Positions 49,942 to 57,455 of a DNA stretch of 64,000 nucleotides are shown here, one piece after another (the first letter of the stretch is position 1; every line of letters begins with the position of its first letter). The notes under the pieces were generated by a model. The model saw only the letters and a program-made list of their open reading frames with translations. It did not search any database and was not told where the DNA came from. A program made the translations under genes and the position numbers. The DNA comes from a virus: the IMG/VR virus record IMGVR_UViG_3300045919_000635, positions 1-64,000 of that record. One strand, 5' to 3'.

Positions 49942-50847
49942 ATGTCCGTAATATTATACGAAATCGCGACGCAAAAAAGGACTTACTTGGATGACAATGC
50001 GATCGCACTAGATAAAGATTTCGCACTTCAGCTACAGCAGCGACTCTGCGACTTCCACCTCCTCTCTAACCCCGATGGGAGGTGGGGTGAAAAGTCAGCC
50101 GCAGCCCTAGCCAAATTTAAATCTTTCCGAGGATTGAAGGAGGCTGGATGCGGTAACTTGACGGCATCACAACTGATAAATATCACACCATCAGGCTTAA
50201 TTAACGGATACAAACTTGATGGCAGTCTAGCTAGTCGTGCCTTGATGTTTTTTATCGACCGAGGCTTTAAAATCGCCACAAACAAGAGCGAATGTAACAT
50301 TTTCTATTTAGAGGGCGTAAACCGCGACGGTTCCCTAAACGACAATAACCGGTTTGTTTATAATGACCGCCGCTGCATTCTCCAATTCGATAATAATAAC
50401 GGACTCCTTACGCCCAAATTAACAGGGAACTGGTTAGCGACATGTGACCCCGGACAATACTACTGGGACAACCCACTCAATGAGAACGGGTGCGCGAACA
50501 TCAAGAAAAACACCCAATATAAGGCTTGGACAACCGGGAAACATCATGACCAATATGCTTTAGTTCAGGCAGCGGATATTACAGTTTTGCGCGGAGAGAA
50601 ACAAACTGCTTTTGATGGTGATGACTTTGGAGTAAACCAACACTCTGTAGGGAAGGGGCAGGATTTCTCCTTTGGGGAGGCGATCGGTAAGTGGAGTGCT
50701 GGCTGTTGTGTGGGTGCGAACCGCGCAGAACATGAGAGCTTCATGCGACAAGTTGACGCAGACCCACGAGAGAAAGCGAATAAAGGCAATTATTTGCACT
50801 ACACAGCATTTATTAAAGGGGTTAGTTTGGAGGCGACGTTCCCATAA
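49942..50847 (+). CDS. endolysin-like protein: peptidoglycan-binding domain plus SxGC hydrolase/transpeptidase-like domain (301 aa)
   Basis: Residues 28-80 form a PG_binding_1-like repeat (LQQRLCDFHLL, DGRWGEKSAAALAKFKSFRG). The C-terminal domain has VNQH (231-234) and WSAGCCVG (SAGC, 252-255), the His and Ser-x-Gly-Cys pattern of L,D-transpeptidase-like and related phage cell-wall enzymes. It starts a rightward cassette of four overlapping genes that looks like a lysis module. Whether it cuts or cross-links peptidoglycan cannot be told from sequence alone. Confidence 0.65.
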   Translation: MSVILYEIATQKRTYLDDNAIALDKDFALQLQQRLCDFHLLSNPDGRWGEKSAAALAKFKSFRGLKEAGCGNLTASQLINITPSGLINGYKLDGSLASRALMFFIDRGFKIATNKSECNIFYLEGVNRDGSLNDNNRFVYNDRRCILQFDNNNGLLTPKLTGNWLATCDPGQYYWDNPLNENGCANIKKNTQYKAWTTGKHHDQYALVQAADITVLRGEKQTAFDGDDFGVNQHSVGKGQDFSFGEAIGKWSAGCCVGANRAEHESFMRQVDADPREKANKGNYLHYTAFIKGVSLEATFP

Positions 50848-51113
50848 TGTGTAAAGCCCGTAGCTTGTTCCAAACCAAAACCTTTCAGAGTAGCGCGATC
50901 GCACTTCTAGGCGGACTTGCCCCGATTGCGATCGCATGTAGCTACCAACACAGATTGCCTACACAAAACGAAGCGATCGCAACAGCTGCCCTAATGAGTG
51001 TTTTTTCATCTGCTCTTGTAGGGCGTGTCGAAACCTCGCCCGTATTTACACCCGATGGGTTCCCCGGTCCCAATGAAAGTGACATCAAAGAATCATCAAT
51101 TAACTCTAATTAA
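50847..51113 (+). CDS. holin-like/lipoprotein-like small protein (88 aa)
   Basis: It overlaps the preceding stop by one base. A hydrophobic N-terminal stretch SAIALLGGLAPIAIACSYQH has a cysteine in a lipobox-like setting (IAIAC). A second hydrophobic segment is TAALMSVFSSALVG. Either a two-helix holin or a lipoprotein/spanin-like protein. The lysis-cassette position supports a role in membrane disruption. Confidence 0.5.
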   Translation: MCKARSLFQTKTFQSSAIALLGGLAPIAIACSYQHRLPTQNEAIATAALMSVFSSALVGRVETSPVFTPDGFPGPNESDIKESSINSN

Positions 51114-51483
51114 AGGGGGAGAAAAGATAGCCGCGATCGCACTACAAGGCAACTATATAATCGGCAGATCGAAATTTAGATGCTCTGAACTTGCGATCGC
51201 ATTTGATGAATCCCCTACCCTGATTATTTTCAATGGGGCTAAGTGCCTTTCGGCGATGCATTGTGTGCTTTATCAAGATTCAATCGGGTATCAACTAATT
51301 GATGGTTGGGGGCTGAAGTACAGCACAAATGGCGTATTCTGCAACGGGCATAAAGTTGATAATACCGCCATAAAACATGGCGATGAGATTACCCTTGGTT
51401 CTGATGAAATAAGCTTACTATATGAATCCGAGCAAGATGCACAAACTGAGGAAGAGACTTTTTCTAATTTTAAAAAAGTATGA
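51073..51483 (+). CDS. FHA-domain protein (136 aa)
   Basis: I start at ATG 51073 (MKVTSKNHQLTLIKGGEKIA), since the longer frame is the overlapping gene. The fold is a full FHA domain: GR at residues 31-32 (NYIIGRSK), SAMH with Ser60 and His63, and NG at 86-87 (STNGVFCNG), then GDEITLG. FHA domains bind phosphothreonine. Within a lysis cassette this is unusual, and it may target a host kinase-regulated partner. The ends overlap both neighbours. Confidence 0.75.
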   Translation: MKVTSKNHQLTLIKGGEKIAAIALQGNYIIGRSKFRCSELAIAFDESPTLIIFNGAKCLSAMHCVLYQDSIGYQLIDGWGLKYSTNGVFCNGHKVDNTAIKHGDEITLGSDEISLLYESEQDAQTEEETFSNFKKV

Positions 51484-51925
51484 AAAAAACTTAATTCGGC
51501 TGATTCTAACCTTGGTGTTTTCTGCTGTAATCATGTGGCTAGCAAAGCACATTTTTGATATTTACTTACCTTTTGCAACTTGGAAAGCATCATTAGAATC
51601 AGTAGGTATTATATCTGTCTTATTCTCAATCTTTACCTTTTGGATTACCCAACAAACCGAAAAACGTCAATCATCAGCTGTCGCGATCGCTCGTAAAGAA
51701 GAGAAGGATAAAGCAATTATTGAGAGTCACGCGATCGCCATTGTGCGACTAGAATCAGTGGAAGAAACCTTGAGGAGTGCGATCAATTCCAATACTAAAG
51801 CCATTGAGGAGGTGCGATCGCACTTGGGGAGACTATCAGCGCAAGTACAGCAAACAGAAGCTGAAGCTATTATGCAGAGGAAAATAGCGAGGCTTGAAGA
51901 TAAAGTAGAAAGTTTAATGGCTTGA
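51422..51925 (+). CDS. membrane protein with two TM segments and coiled coil, holin-like (167 aa)
   Basis: ATG 51422 or 51437, overlapping the FHA gene by about 60 nt. A basic start (KLRKRLFLILKKYEK), TM1 LIRLILTLVFSAVIMWLA, TM2 LESVGIISVLFSIFTFWI, then a long coiled coil (EEKDKAIIESHAIAIVRLES onward). It could be a holin or spanin-type protein of the lysis cassette. The stop codon falls in the 8-bp repeat flanking repeat copy D. Confidence 0.6.
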   Translation: MNPSKMHKLRKRLFLILKKYEKNLIRLILTLVFSAVIMWLAKHIFDIYLPFATWKASLESVGIISVLFSIFTFWITQQTEKRQSSAVAIARKEEKDKAIIESHAIAIVRLESVEETLRSAINSNTKAIEEVRSHLGRLSAQVQQTEAEAIMQRKIARLEDKVESLMA

Positions 51926-52014
51926 CGGAAGGAGGAAGAGCTTCTAAGAGGGAAGAAGGATGAAAATATTTCTTTTCAACCTTCTTCCTACTTCCTCCTT
52001 CCCCCCGAACTTCA
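51926..52014. repeat. purine/pyrimidine-rich dispersed repeat, copy D, with 8-bp flanking duplication
   Basis: GGAAGGAGGAAGAGCTTC, centre GATGAAAATATTTC, then CTTCTTCCTACTTCC and CCCCCCGAACTTC. GCTTGACG occurs immediately left (51920-51927) and right (52015-52022), which looks like a target-site duplication and shows that this repeat can move. Confidence 0.75.
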
Positions 52015-52077
52015 GCTTGACGAATTGATTTTTTAAAGCTAGGGTAAAAACAATTGATTAAGTTTTTGTTCACAAAG

Positions 52078-52115
52078 AAAGCGCTTTTTGTTTAACGTCA
52101 AAAGGCGCTTTTTAT
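52078..52115. terminator. bidirectional terminator between convergent genes
   Basis: AAAGCGCTTTT (52078 on) pairs with AAAAGGCGCTTT (52100 on, one bulge), with T-runs on both strands. It lies between the rightward lysis genes and the leftward genes from 52156. Confidence 0.65.
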
Positions 52116-52155
52116 TGACAATTTTAGATGTCGTGGTTAAGCTTAAAGCAACATT

Positions 52156-52428
52156 TTATTTATTCTCCACGCCTTCAATCCCAGGACTTGAAGGCGTTTT
52201 GTTTAGCTGCTCATCAGAATGTGATTGCTCGTAGAATGCGATGTCTGACGACAAGGCGTGTGCGGACAACGCGATCTCGATGCCTTCCGTTATGCTGCCA
52301 TTTCCTAACTTTTTAGCTATCTCCCTGGCAGACAAAGAAAGCTGCACAAGTGTTTTTTTTGAATTGGGCTTTTTATTTTTCCCAGCAATTAAATTGCGCT
52401 GAGAGTTGGGATTTTCACCTTTAGGCAT
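52156..52428 (-). CDS. hypothetical basic protein (90 aa)
   Basis: ATG 52428, directly at the stop of the upstream gene. A basic N-terminus (MPKGENPNSQRNLIAGKNKK), then LVQLSLSAREIAKKLGNGSI, TEGIEIALSAHAL, a pattern near ribbon-helix-helix (LSAREIAKKLG) but with no firm match. Last gene of a three-gene leftward operon. Confidence 0.55.
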   Translation of the reverse strand: MPKGENPNSQRNLIAGKNKKPNSKKTLVQLSLSAREIAKKLGNGSITEGIEIALSAHALSSDIAFYEQSHSDEQLNKTPSSPGIEGVENK

Positions 52429-52632
52429 TTAATTGTACTGTGCTTGCATTGGCTGATTAAAAGAGAGCTTTTCGAGCTTACCATCAAAATCATTAATGGC
52501 TTTTTTGAGTGAGGGAGAATCTAGTGCGAACATCCCGGCGCACTCAATACGAGGGGTGAATTCAGCATTTCCACCCCACCCGCCAACCCAATAGCCGCGA
52601 TTGGGAACATAGCAAAATCCGTAAGTTCTCAT
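52429..52632 (-). CDS. hypothetical protein (67 aa)
   Basis: ATG 52632, preceded by GGAAAAAG. A Gly/Trp/Tyr-rich beginning (RTYGFCYVPNRGYWVGGWGG), then SLKKAINDFDGKLEKLSFNQ. A small globular protein of unknown role, in operon with its neighbours. Confidence 0.55.
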   Translation of the reverse strand: MRTYGFCYVPNRGYWVGGWGGNAEFTPRIECAGMFALDSPSLKKAINDFDGKLEKLSFNQPMQAQYN

Positions 52633-52658
52633 TTTTCCTTTCTTTTTCCTTTAAAAAT

Positions 52659-53087
52659 TTAGTGGACGTAACCCTGCCTCGTGCCATCCCAAGAAGAAAG
52701 CGAATCGTAAGATCCTGGAATTGTTTTTTCTAACTCGAAGTGTTGATTTACTTCGTCCTCCGAATAAGATCCACCTTGCCATACGTGATAAATATTTACT
52801 TCAGGCATAAAAGGCGCTGCTTGATTTTCAATTTTTACCCAAACTTCTATTGGGGAAATACCAGATAATGCGGATAAAGCATTTTTCAGTTGAGAGTAAG
52901 GCTTGTTGTAGCCACTTTTTTTTGGAGGATTTTCCATTTTAATTACCTTCTTGCTAACAAATCGAGGGCGAAAACCAGTGACACGTACCCACAACACGCT
53001 TGCCCATTCCCGAACTTCTGTGACTAGCTCTTGCGCTACATTTAAAAATTCGCTTACTGGTCTTTGTGCTGCTGTTGTGATGTCCAT
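52659..53087 (-). CDS. hypothetical protein (142 aa)
   Basis: ATG 53087, behind AGGAG and a good promoter (see 53114). The N-terminal helix VSEFLNVAQELVTEVREWAS, a basic stretch (RPRFVSKKVIKM), and a C-terminal beta-rich part (EVWVKIENQAAPFMPEVNIY, then HVWQGGSYSEDEVNQHF). No family recognised. First gene of the operon. Confidence 0.6.
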   Translation of the reverse strand: MDITTAAQRPVSEFLNVAQELVTEVREWASVLWVRVTGFRPRFVSKKVIKMENPPKKSGYNKPYSQLKNALSALSGISPIEVWVKIENQAAPFMPEVNIYHVWQGGSYSEDEVNQHFELEKTIPGSYDSLSSWDGTRQGYVH

Positions 53088-53113
53088 TGGTTTCTCCTTT
53101 CTGGTATATATCT

Positions 53114-53142
53114 ACTATATATTTAGCAGAAAGAAGTGTCAA
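53114..53142 (-). promoter_or_regulatory. sigma70-type promoter for the 53087 operon
   Basis: On the minus strand TTGACA (53142-53137), a 17-bp spacer, then TATAGT (53119-53114), 26 bp before the ATG at 53087 with AGGAG between. Near consensus. Confidence 0.65.
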
Positions 53143-53230
53143 GGGATTTTAGGAAAGTTTTTCGTTTTAGCGATCGCGTGACTACAGCTATATGCGATCG
53201 CATACCCGCCCTCATGCGTGCGATCGCATT

Positions 53231-53258
53231 AAAAAACGCCCCTATATTTATAGGAGCG
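53231..53258 (-). terminator. terminator of the csx3/Nudix-like operon
   Basis: On the minus strand CGCTCCTATA...TATAGGGGCG is a nine-pair stem with one mismatch, followed by TTTTTT (plus-strand A-run at 53231-53236). It lies 19 nt after the stop at 53277. Confidence 0.7.
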
Positions 53259-53276
53259 CATGAACTTTTTTGTAAA

Positions 53277-53825
53277 TTACCGCCAAACAAAATAAGTCTT
53301 TTTCACGTCATCATCGGACTCCTCAACGAACTCCTCCTGCCAGAATTCGATGGGGTAGTAGGCGATAAAATCGTGAAATTGATATTGAGTAACCAACCCT
53401 GGATAACTGGGGCTTTCTTTCTCCTCAGTATCAATCCCGCCAGGGCGAATGGGAGTGAGTGCGATCGCTTCACTACTCATCCCTAATTCTTCCTTCAGAG
53501 CACGTTCCGCTGCATCTTCCGGATTTTCGTTGGGGAGGAATTTTTCGGCTAATCCTTCAATTCTACGTTTACGGATGCGCCCATCCGCGAAAACTTGGCG
53601 ATCTTCGTAAAGGCTTAATTCATTATCCAGGGAGATAACTTTCACTCGACACACCTTGATTAGGCGGATAGGCTTATCGCCCTCCCAAACAATCTCAGAT
53701 TCGCCTTTCTCTATTTCTTTAACTAAGGATGCAAAATCTTTCGCTCGCCTTTTTCCGTATAATTCCAAGGGAAGATATTCTTGAAGCCTAGAAGTTTGAG
53801 CTATTTGCATAATTTTATCAACCAA
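53277..53825 (-). CDS. Nudix-like protein with unusual 5' end (182 aa from TTG)
   Basis: IEGLAEKFLPNENPEDAAER and ALKEELGM match a Nudix box (Gx5Ex7RExxEEL-like, partly degenerate). The N-terminal part has KVCRVKVISLDNELSLYEDR. The first canonical start is the TTG at 53825, but the frame is open to 53954, and this upstream part looks coding (SRGRGRPSTGQGRTVYLPFK, then LLQILNSNSDEE). It overlaps the end of csx3 and contains no ATG, GTG or TTG. Expression may therefore use a rare start or a frameshift from csx3. Nudix proteins cleave nucleoside-diphosphate-linked compounds. The substrate here is unknown. Confidence 0.6.
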   Translation of the reverse strand: MVDKIMQIAQTSRLQEYLPLELYGKRRAKDFASLVKEIEKGESEIVWEGDKPIRLIKVCRVKVISLDNELSLYEDRQVFADGRIRKRRIEGLAEKFLPNENPEDAAERALKEELGMSSEAIALTPIRPGGIDTEEKESPSYPGLVTQYQFHDFIAYYPIEFWQEEFVEESDDDVKKTYFVWR

Positions 53826-53926
53826 CTCTTCATCTGAATTTGAATTCAGGATTTGTAGTAGCTTAAAAGGCAGATAAACGGTTCTGCCTTGCCCCGTGGA
53901 AGGACGACCACGCCCACGGGACTTGA

Positions 53927-54250
53927 TTAAGCTACTACTTCCGTTTTTGGGATTTCAATGATATCCCCTACTCTCACGCCAGGGAAATGGGATTGAACAA
54001 CGACCGCGCCTAAGCGGGGATCTAAATGTGCTACCCACACCGCGATATGGCAGTGATGCGCGATCGCACTATGCAACCAAATTGCTCCACGGTGGGAGAT
54101 AATGACACCCTTTTTGAAATCTATAGCTAAGGCATCGACAGCGGCGATCGCGCTTATAATCGCGCTGGTATCGTAGCTAGCTTCAGTGGATAAAATTTCA
54201 ATTACTTGAAATTGCTCATTTGACTGAGCGATATTTGCTGTAATGGTCAT
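53927..54250 (-). CDS. csx3: Csx3/Crn3-like ring nuclease (107 aa)
   Basis: ATG 54250. Residues 47-100 read KKGVIISHRGAIWLHSAIAH, HCHIAVWVAHLDPRLGAVVV, QSHFPGVRVGDIIEI. The run G-V-(I/V)-I-S-x-R-G-x-I-W-L-H...A-H..H, then D-P-R-L-G-A-V-V-V-x-S-H and a final VGD-(V/I)-I is characteristic of Csx3 from type III CRISPR loci. These proteins (Crn3) degrade the cyclic tetra-adenylate (cA4) signal. Length (about 110) fits. No cas gene or CRISPR array is in the window. In a phage context it could switch off type III immunity. It is co-transcribed with a Nudix-like gene. Confidence 0.8.
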   Translation of the reverse strand: MTITANIAQSNEQFQVIEILSTEASYDTSAIISAIAAVDALAIDFKKGVIISHRGAIWLHSAIAHHCHIAVWVAHLDPRLGAVVVQSHFPGVRVGDIIEIPKTEVVA

Positions 54251-54335
54251 TTGTTTTAAAGGGATATGTGACTATTTTCCCAGGCGATCGCTACCCATTC
54301 GATGAGTGGCATCACGCTTTATGCGATCGCGCTAA

Positions 54336-55118
54336 TTATTTATTCCAAAACCCGTCGGATTCCATTGATGTTTGGGTACTGCCACCTCCCGCTGAGGGAA
54401 CACGAACTCTGTAGGATTGCCCATTTTTAAGCTTTGCCATTTCCGCTTCACATATCCGGATTTGGCTCATTTCTTCCCCCTCGAAAACTTTTATCCCATC
54501 ATCATTTACGACGATTCGATAAGCCTTTCTATAGTGATTGGAGAAGAAACAATCTGGATCTCCCAGAAACATCCCTCGACAAAATCCAGACTCGACCTTA
54601 AAGACTTTTGAACTTCGCCAAAAAGCTTCAAAACGATAATCGGACTTCCGAATACCCTCCTGAATCTTCACAACTTCCTCAATTTCTATGTTGAGATATG
54701 AGCCTATTTTTTGAGCCTCAGCCAAGGCTTGAACTTCAGATACGCGCTTGAATTCTAGCTTGTCCGGGAATGATAGCAATTCAGACTTTTGCTTTATCCT
54801 CAAAACAGCTTTAGCCACTGAAAACGAACAACCATACTTACCTTTTAATGTTTTGGTTCCCGATGCTGGCATATCTTCTAATCTCAAGCCTAATGCGCTC
54901 GCATCGCTTGCATTAGCAATCTTGGTGGGTAAATCGGAGATTGCTTCCTCTGGCGTTCCAAGCCAGAAAATTTCATACGCCTCCCAGCCTTCTACTTCCA
55001 GTACTGGGGCATTATTTTTTAATTCTTTATTCAGCTTTTCAATTTTTCTAACTGCCTCTTCCCACTCAGCAATAAGCTGCTTTTCGTTTTGGAACTCAAC
55101 GGTTTTGATTAATTTCAC
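54336..55118 (-). CDS. hypothetical protein (260 aa)
   Basis: ATG 55118. A coiled-coil-like N-terminus (EWEEAVRKIEKLNKELKNNA), then an ordered body (EGWEAYEIFWLGTPEEAISD, FKVESGFCRGMFLGDPDCFF) and a Ser/Gly tail. No family recognised. It has its own strong promoter with duplicated operator (55195-55245) and is probably first in the operon containing csx3. Confidence 0.65.
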   Translation of the reverse strand: MKLIKTVEFQNEKQLIAEWEEAVRKIEKLNKELKNNAPVLEVEGWEAYEIFWLGTPEEAISDLPTKIANASDASALGLRLEDMPASGTKTLKGKYGCSFSVAKAVLRIKQKSELLSFPDKLEFKRVSEVQALAEAQKIGSYLNIEIEEVVKIQEGIRKSDYRFEAFWRSSKVFKVESGFCRGMFLGDPDCFFSNHYRKAYRIVVNDDGIKVFEGEEMSQIRICEAEMAKLKNGQSYRVRVPSAGGGSTQTSMESDGFWNK

Positions 55119-55194
55119 TTACGACGCGATGCCCTCTTTTCATCGCTCCTAGCAAGGCTTTCTAGTTTGCCTCGGGTGATTGTTTTGCCTTGTG

Positions 55195-55245
55195 AATTTA
55201 TCTTAGATTAATTCATTTGGATTGTCAAGGAATTTATCTTAGATT
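55195..55245 (-). promoter_or_regulatory. promoter with duplicated 15-bp element (operator candidate)
   Basis: On the minus strand TTGACA (55228-55223), a 17-bp spacer, then TAAGAT (55205-55200). The 15-bp sequence AATTTATCTTAGATT (plus strand) covers the -10 (55195-55209) and occurs again exactly at 55231-55245, just upstream of the -35. Two equal sites framing one promoter suggest repressor binding with cooperation. Confidence 0.65.
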
Positions 55246-55253
55246 GAGCAACA

Positions 55254-55441
55254 GAAGGCATGACGGTAGGATAAATCCTACCGTCAGCCTTCATCCCCGG
55301 TCTGAAGCACAGAATGCGGAACTACGTTCCTGTTCTTCCGGGGTTTTCGCCATCCATCTTATAAACCTGGGATTTCTTATCTGCATGAGCAAGTTATGTC
55401 TTAGATTCAAGAATCCCCGTCTCTTTAGAGCGGGGAGTGTC
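55254..55441. mobile_element. IS200/IS605-type right-end relic
   Basis: It contains a long hairpin TGACGGTAGGAT/ATCCTACCGTCA (55261-55286), a CCCCGG...CCGGGG pair about 50 bp apart, and the typical IS605-family end ATCCCCGTCTCTTTAGAGCG then GGGAGTGTCAA (to 55441). No transposase frame remains. The rest of the 55119-55582 gap holds the promoter above, two direct repeats and HIP1 sites. Confidence 0.5.
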
Positions 55442-55582
55442 AACCGCTTCGATTTCGGATTCCGTGTACTGAACGGGAGGGTTGAATTGGATACTTGGGT
55501 CGTGCTTGTCAATGCGATCGTCGCAAGACGTGCCGGAGGTATCGCTGTTATGTGAGAAGAGTGCGATCGCTGTTTGGTTGCG

Positions 55583-56986
55583 TCATGTTTTAAATCTAAT
55601 AGCTGCGTGAGTGCGATTAATTTCAATTAGTTCCATTGCAGCCAGTTGCTCTACAAAGCTTGTAATTTCTGCTGCTGTATTCTTGCCTTTAAGCACTGCG
55701 TAATCTTTGCGACTAATATCACGGACGGCTAACCATTCCCCTTTAGCTTCTTTAGTTGCCTTCCAAATAGTTCGCAATGGTTCGGGTAATGCATCTGCCG
55801 CAGTCAGTTCACATATAGTCGGAATGGGTGTTAGTGTTGCAGTCGTTAAAACTTTATTTGGTGCAATTTGAGGAACTTTATTTTCAGATTCTCTAATTTT
55901 TTTCCCTTTATACTCCAGCAAGTTGGGCAATAATCCCGCCTTCGGTTTCCCACTGGTGCTAATTATTATTGGTACTTTATTCTGTGTTGAAAGCTTGATA
56001 TACTTAGCTACATCGATGACAAACTTTTCACGCATCGCACCATCGGGAAAGATGTAGGGGTTTCTGACAATTGACTGGATAACTTCAAAACCTCCTTGCT
56101 CATTGCCATCTTCATCAAGACTAATCAATCCTTGGCTGATAATATTCAAGTTGTTTCTGATGTTAGAATCTTCTGCCAGTCCCAAAGAAGCAATATTGTA
56201 AGTTTGGCTATCAACAAATAACGATACATTAAACTCACGGGCAACCGTTACAATATCCGCAAGTTTAGTTTGCACTTGGGACTCCCAAAGTTTCTTATGG
56301 GATTTCGTCAAACTGTTGTGGGTGCTGTACCAATCAGCAATTATCAACCGAACTGGTAAACTTTTTAGTTTGTCACGCTCTATACCCTCTGGTAATTGCG
56401 ATCGATCAAGAAATATTTCATAAACTTTTTGAAGTGCTTCAAGTGCGGTAGCTGGGTCGGATGAATCATACACCCACACTTTACCTTTTTCACTTAACCC
56501 ATTGAAGCTATCGTTTTTACGGGCAATCACATACACATCAGCACTTGGGTAGTTTTCAAACAACTTAGTCAGCCAGTATGACTGAGTGACTGACTTACCC
56601 GCACCACTGGGAGCTGCGAGCAAAGTGCTAAGTTTGGTGTGAACCAATTCGTCAATAATCCGTTGACCAGTTTCAGTGTGTGGTGAAACGTTGGTAGTTA
56701 TAGATTGAGCATTGGGCGCTAGTCTTATGTCACTGTCATGTGATTGAGCAGTCGCGTACTCTACGTGCGCTGGTTCTAGAACGGTTGGTATATATGAATC
56801 AGGTTGATTCACCAAATTGGATTTTATATTTTTTTCTTGTAACCCTTGCGGTTTTTCAACTCCAAACTTAGCGATCGCCAATCCAACAATAGCCCCCAAA
56901 ATAATAGAAACTTCCCACCCCGTTGGTATGGGTTGAGAAGTTTTAGGCTTTTGAGTTGCGAGTAATAAGCACAAAAGTAGATTCAT
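55583..56986 (-). CDS. HerA/FtsK/VirD4-like membrane ATPase (467 aa)
   Basis: ATG 56986. An N-terminal TM segment (VSIILGAIVGLAIAKF, residues 26-41), then a P-loop ATPase: Walker A APSGAGKS (125-132), Walker B RLIIAD (213-218), then VSLFVDSQTYN, a sensor-like strand. These DNA-pumping ATPases work in conjugation, chromosome segregation or virus packaging. The C-terminus (KEAKGEWLAVRDISRKDYAV) resembles a winged helix. It lies at the end of an operon of small membrane proteins, as in plasmid-type transfer or translocation modules. Not the phage terminase, which is separate. Confidence 0.7.
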   Translation of the reverse strand: MNLLLCLLLATQKPKTSQPIPTGWEVSIILGAIVGLAIAKFGVEKPQGLQEKNIKSNLVNQPDSYIPTVLEPAHVEYATAQSHDSDIRLAPNAQSITTNVSPHTETGQRIIDELVHTKLSTLLAAPSGAGKSVTQSYWLTKLFENYPSADVYVIARKNDSFNGLSEKGKVWVYDSSDPATALEALQKVYEIFLDRSQLPEGIERDKLKSLPVRLIIADWYSTHNSLTKSHKKLWESQVQTKLADIVTVAREFNVSLFVDSQTYNIASLGLAEDSNIRNNLNIISQGLISLDEDGNEQGGFEVIQSIVRNPYIFPDGAMREKFVIDVAKYIKLSTQNKVPIIISTSGKPKAGLLPNLLEYKGKKIRESENKVPQIAPNKVLTTATLTPIPTICELTAADALPEPLRTIWKATKEAKGEWLAVRDISRKDYAVLKGKNTAAEITSFVEQLAAMELIEINRTHAAIRFKT

Positions 56987-57249
56987 TTTGAGCGAAACTT
57001 ACATTGCATTCCAAACACTGCATCATTAGCAAAATTAGTCATACCAACCATTGTGTTGCGAATTGGGGTAGGAACTAAAGAATTTACAACTACTCCCCAA
57101 AGTAACGGGCTAACAATTAACCACAGTAAAAAAATAACTCCTATTTCTCTGAGTCCAACTTTAAATTTAGAGCGTTCTTCTTTTAACTTCAACTCTAAAC
57201 TTTCAACTTTATCCAGTAAATCAACTTGCTGCCAGTGGTGTGTCTGCAT
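56983..57249 (-). CDS. small coiled-coil membrane protein (88 aa)
   Basis: ATG 57249. A coiled-coil start (DLLDKVESLELKLKEERSKF) and one TM segment (IGVIFLLWLIVSPLLWGVVV). It overlaps the ATPase start by ATGA, hence co-translated with it. Likely a membrane partner of the ATPase. Confidence 0.6.
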   Translation of the reverse strand: MQTHHWQQVDLLDKVESLELKLKEERSKFKVGLREIGVIFLLWLIVSPLLWGVVVNSLVPTPIRNTMVGMTNFANDAVFGMQCKFRSK

Positions 57250-57361
57250 TGGGTTTCCACTTTATTAATGCATTGTCAACTTTGAAATAAGTCCCAACCA
57301 GTAAGGCTGAGACTAATGACAGAAATACAAAAAAAGAAAATATCTTACTTACGACGCTCAT
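57221..57361 (-). CDS. single-TM micro-protein (46 aa)
   Basis: ATG 57361. MSVVSKIFSFFVFLSLVSAL, then LVGTYFKVDNALIKWKP: one TM helix and a short polar tail. It overlaps the neighbours on both sides (17 and 29 nt). It belongs to the chain of small membrane genes before the ATPase. Confidence 0.55.
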   Translation of the reverse strand: MSVVSKIFSFFVFLSLVSALLVGTYFKVDNALIKWKPNADTPLAAS

Positions 57362-57455
57362 CTTTTGCTTGGTCTATTCTAATTAGCATAATCAAACCGT
57401 AGATAATAGCTATTCCAACTATTACCAGTACTCCACTTAATGAGGGAATCATCAT
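57345..57455 (-). CDS. single-TM micro-protein (36 aa)
   Basis: ATG 57455, overlapping the stop of the four-TM gene. MIPSLSGVLVIVGIAIIYGL, then IMLIRIDQAKDERRK: one TM helix with a charged end. Coupled to the genes on either side. Confidence 0.55.
   Translation of the reverse strand: MMIPSLSGVLVIVGIAIIYGLIMLIRIDQAKDERRK

Noticed and set aside
53136-53486. 116-codon plus-strand frame
   Set aside because: Antisense to the Nudix-like gene, crosses a promoter and a terminator, and its protein has no coherent pattern.
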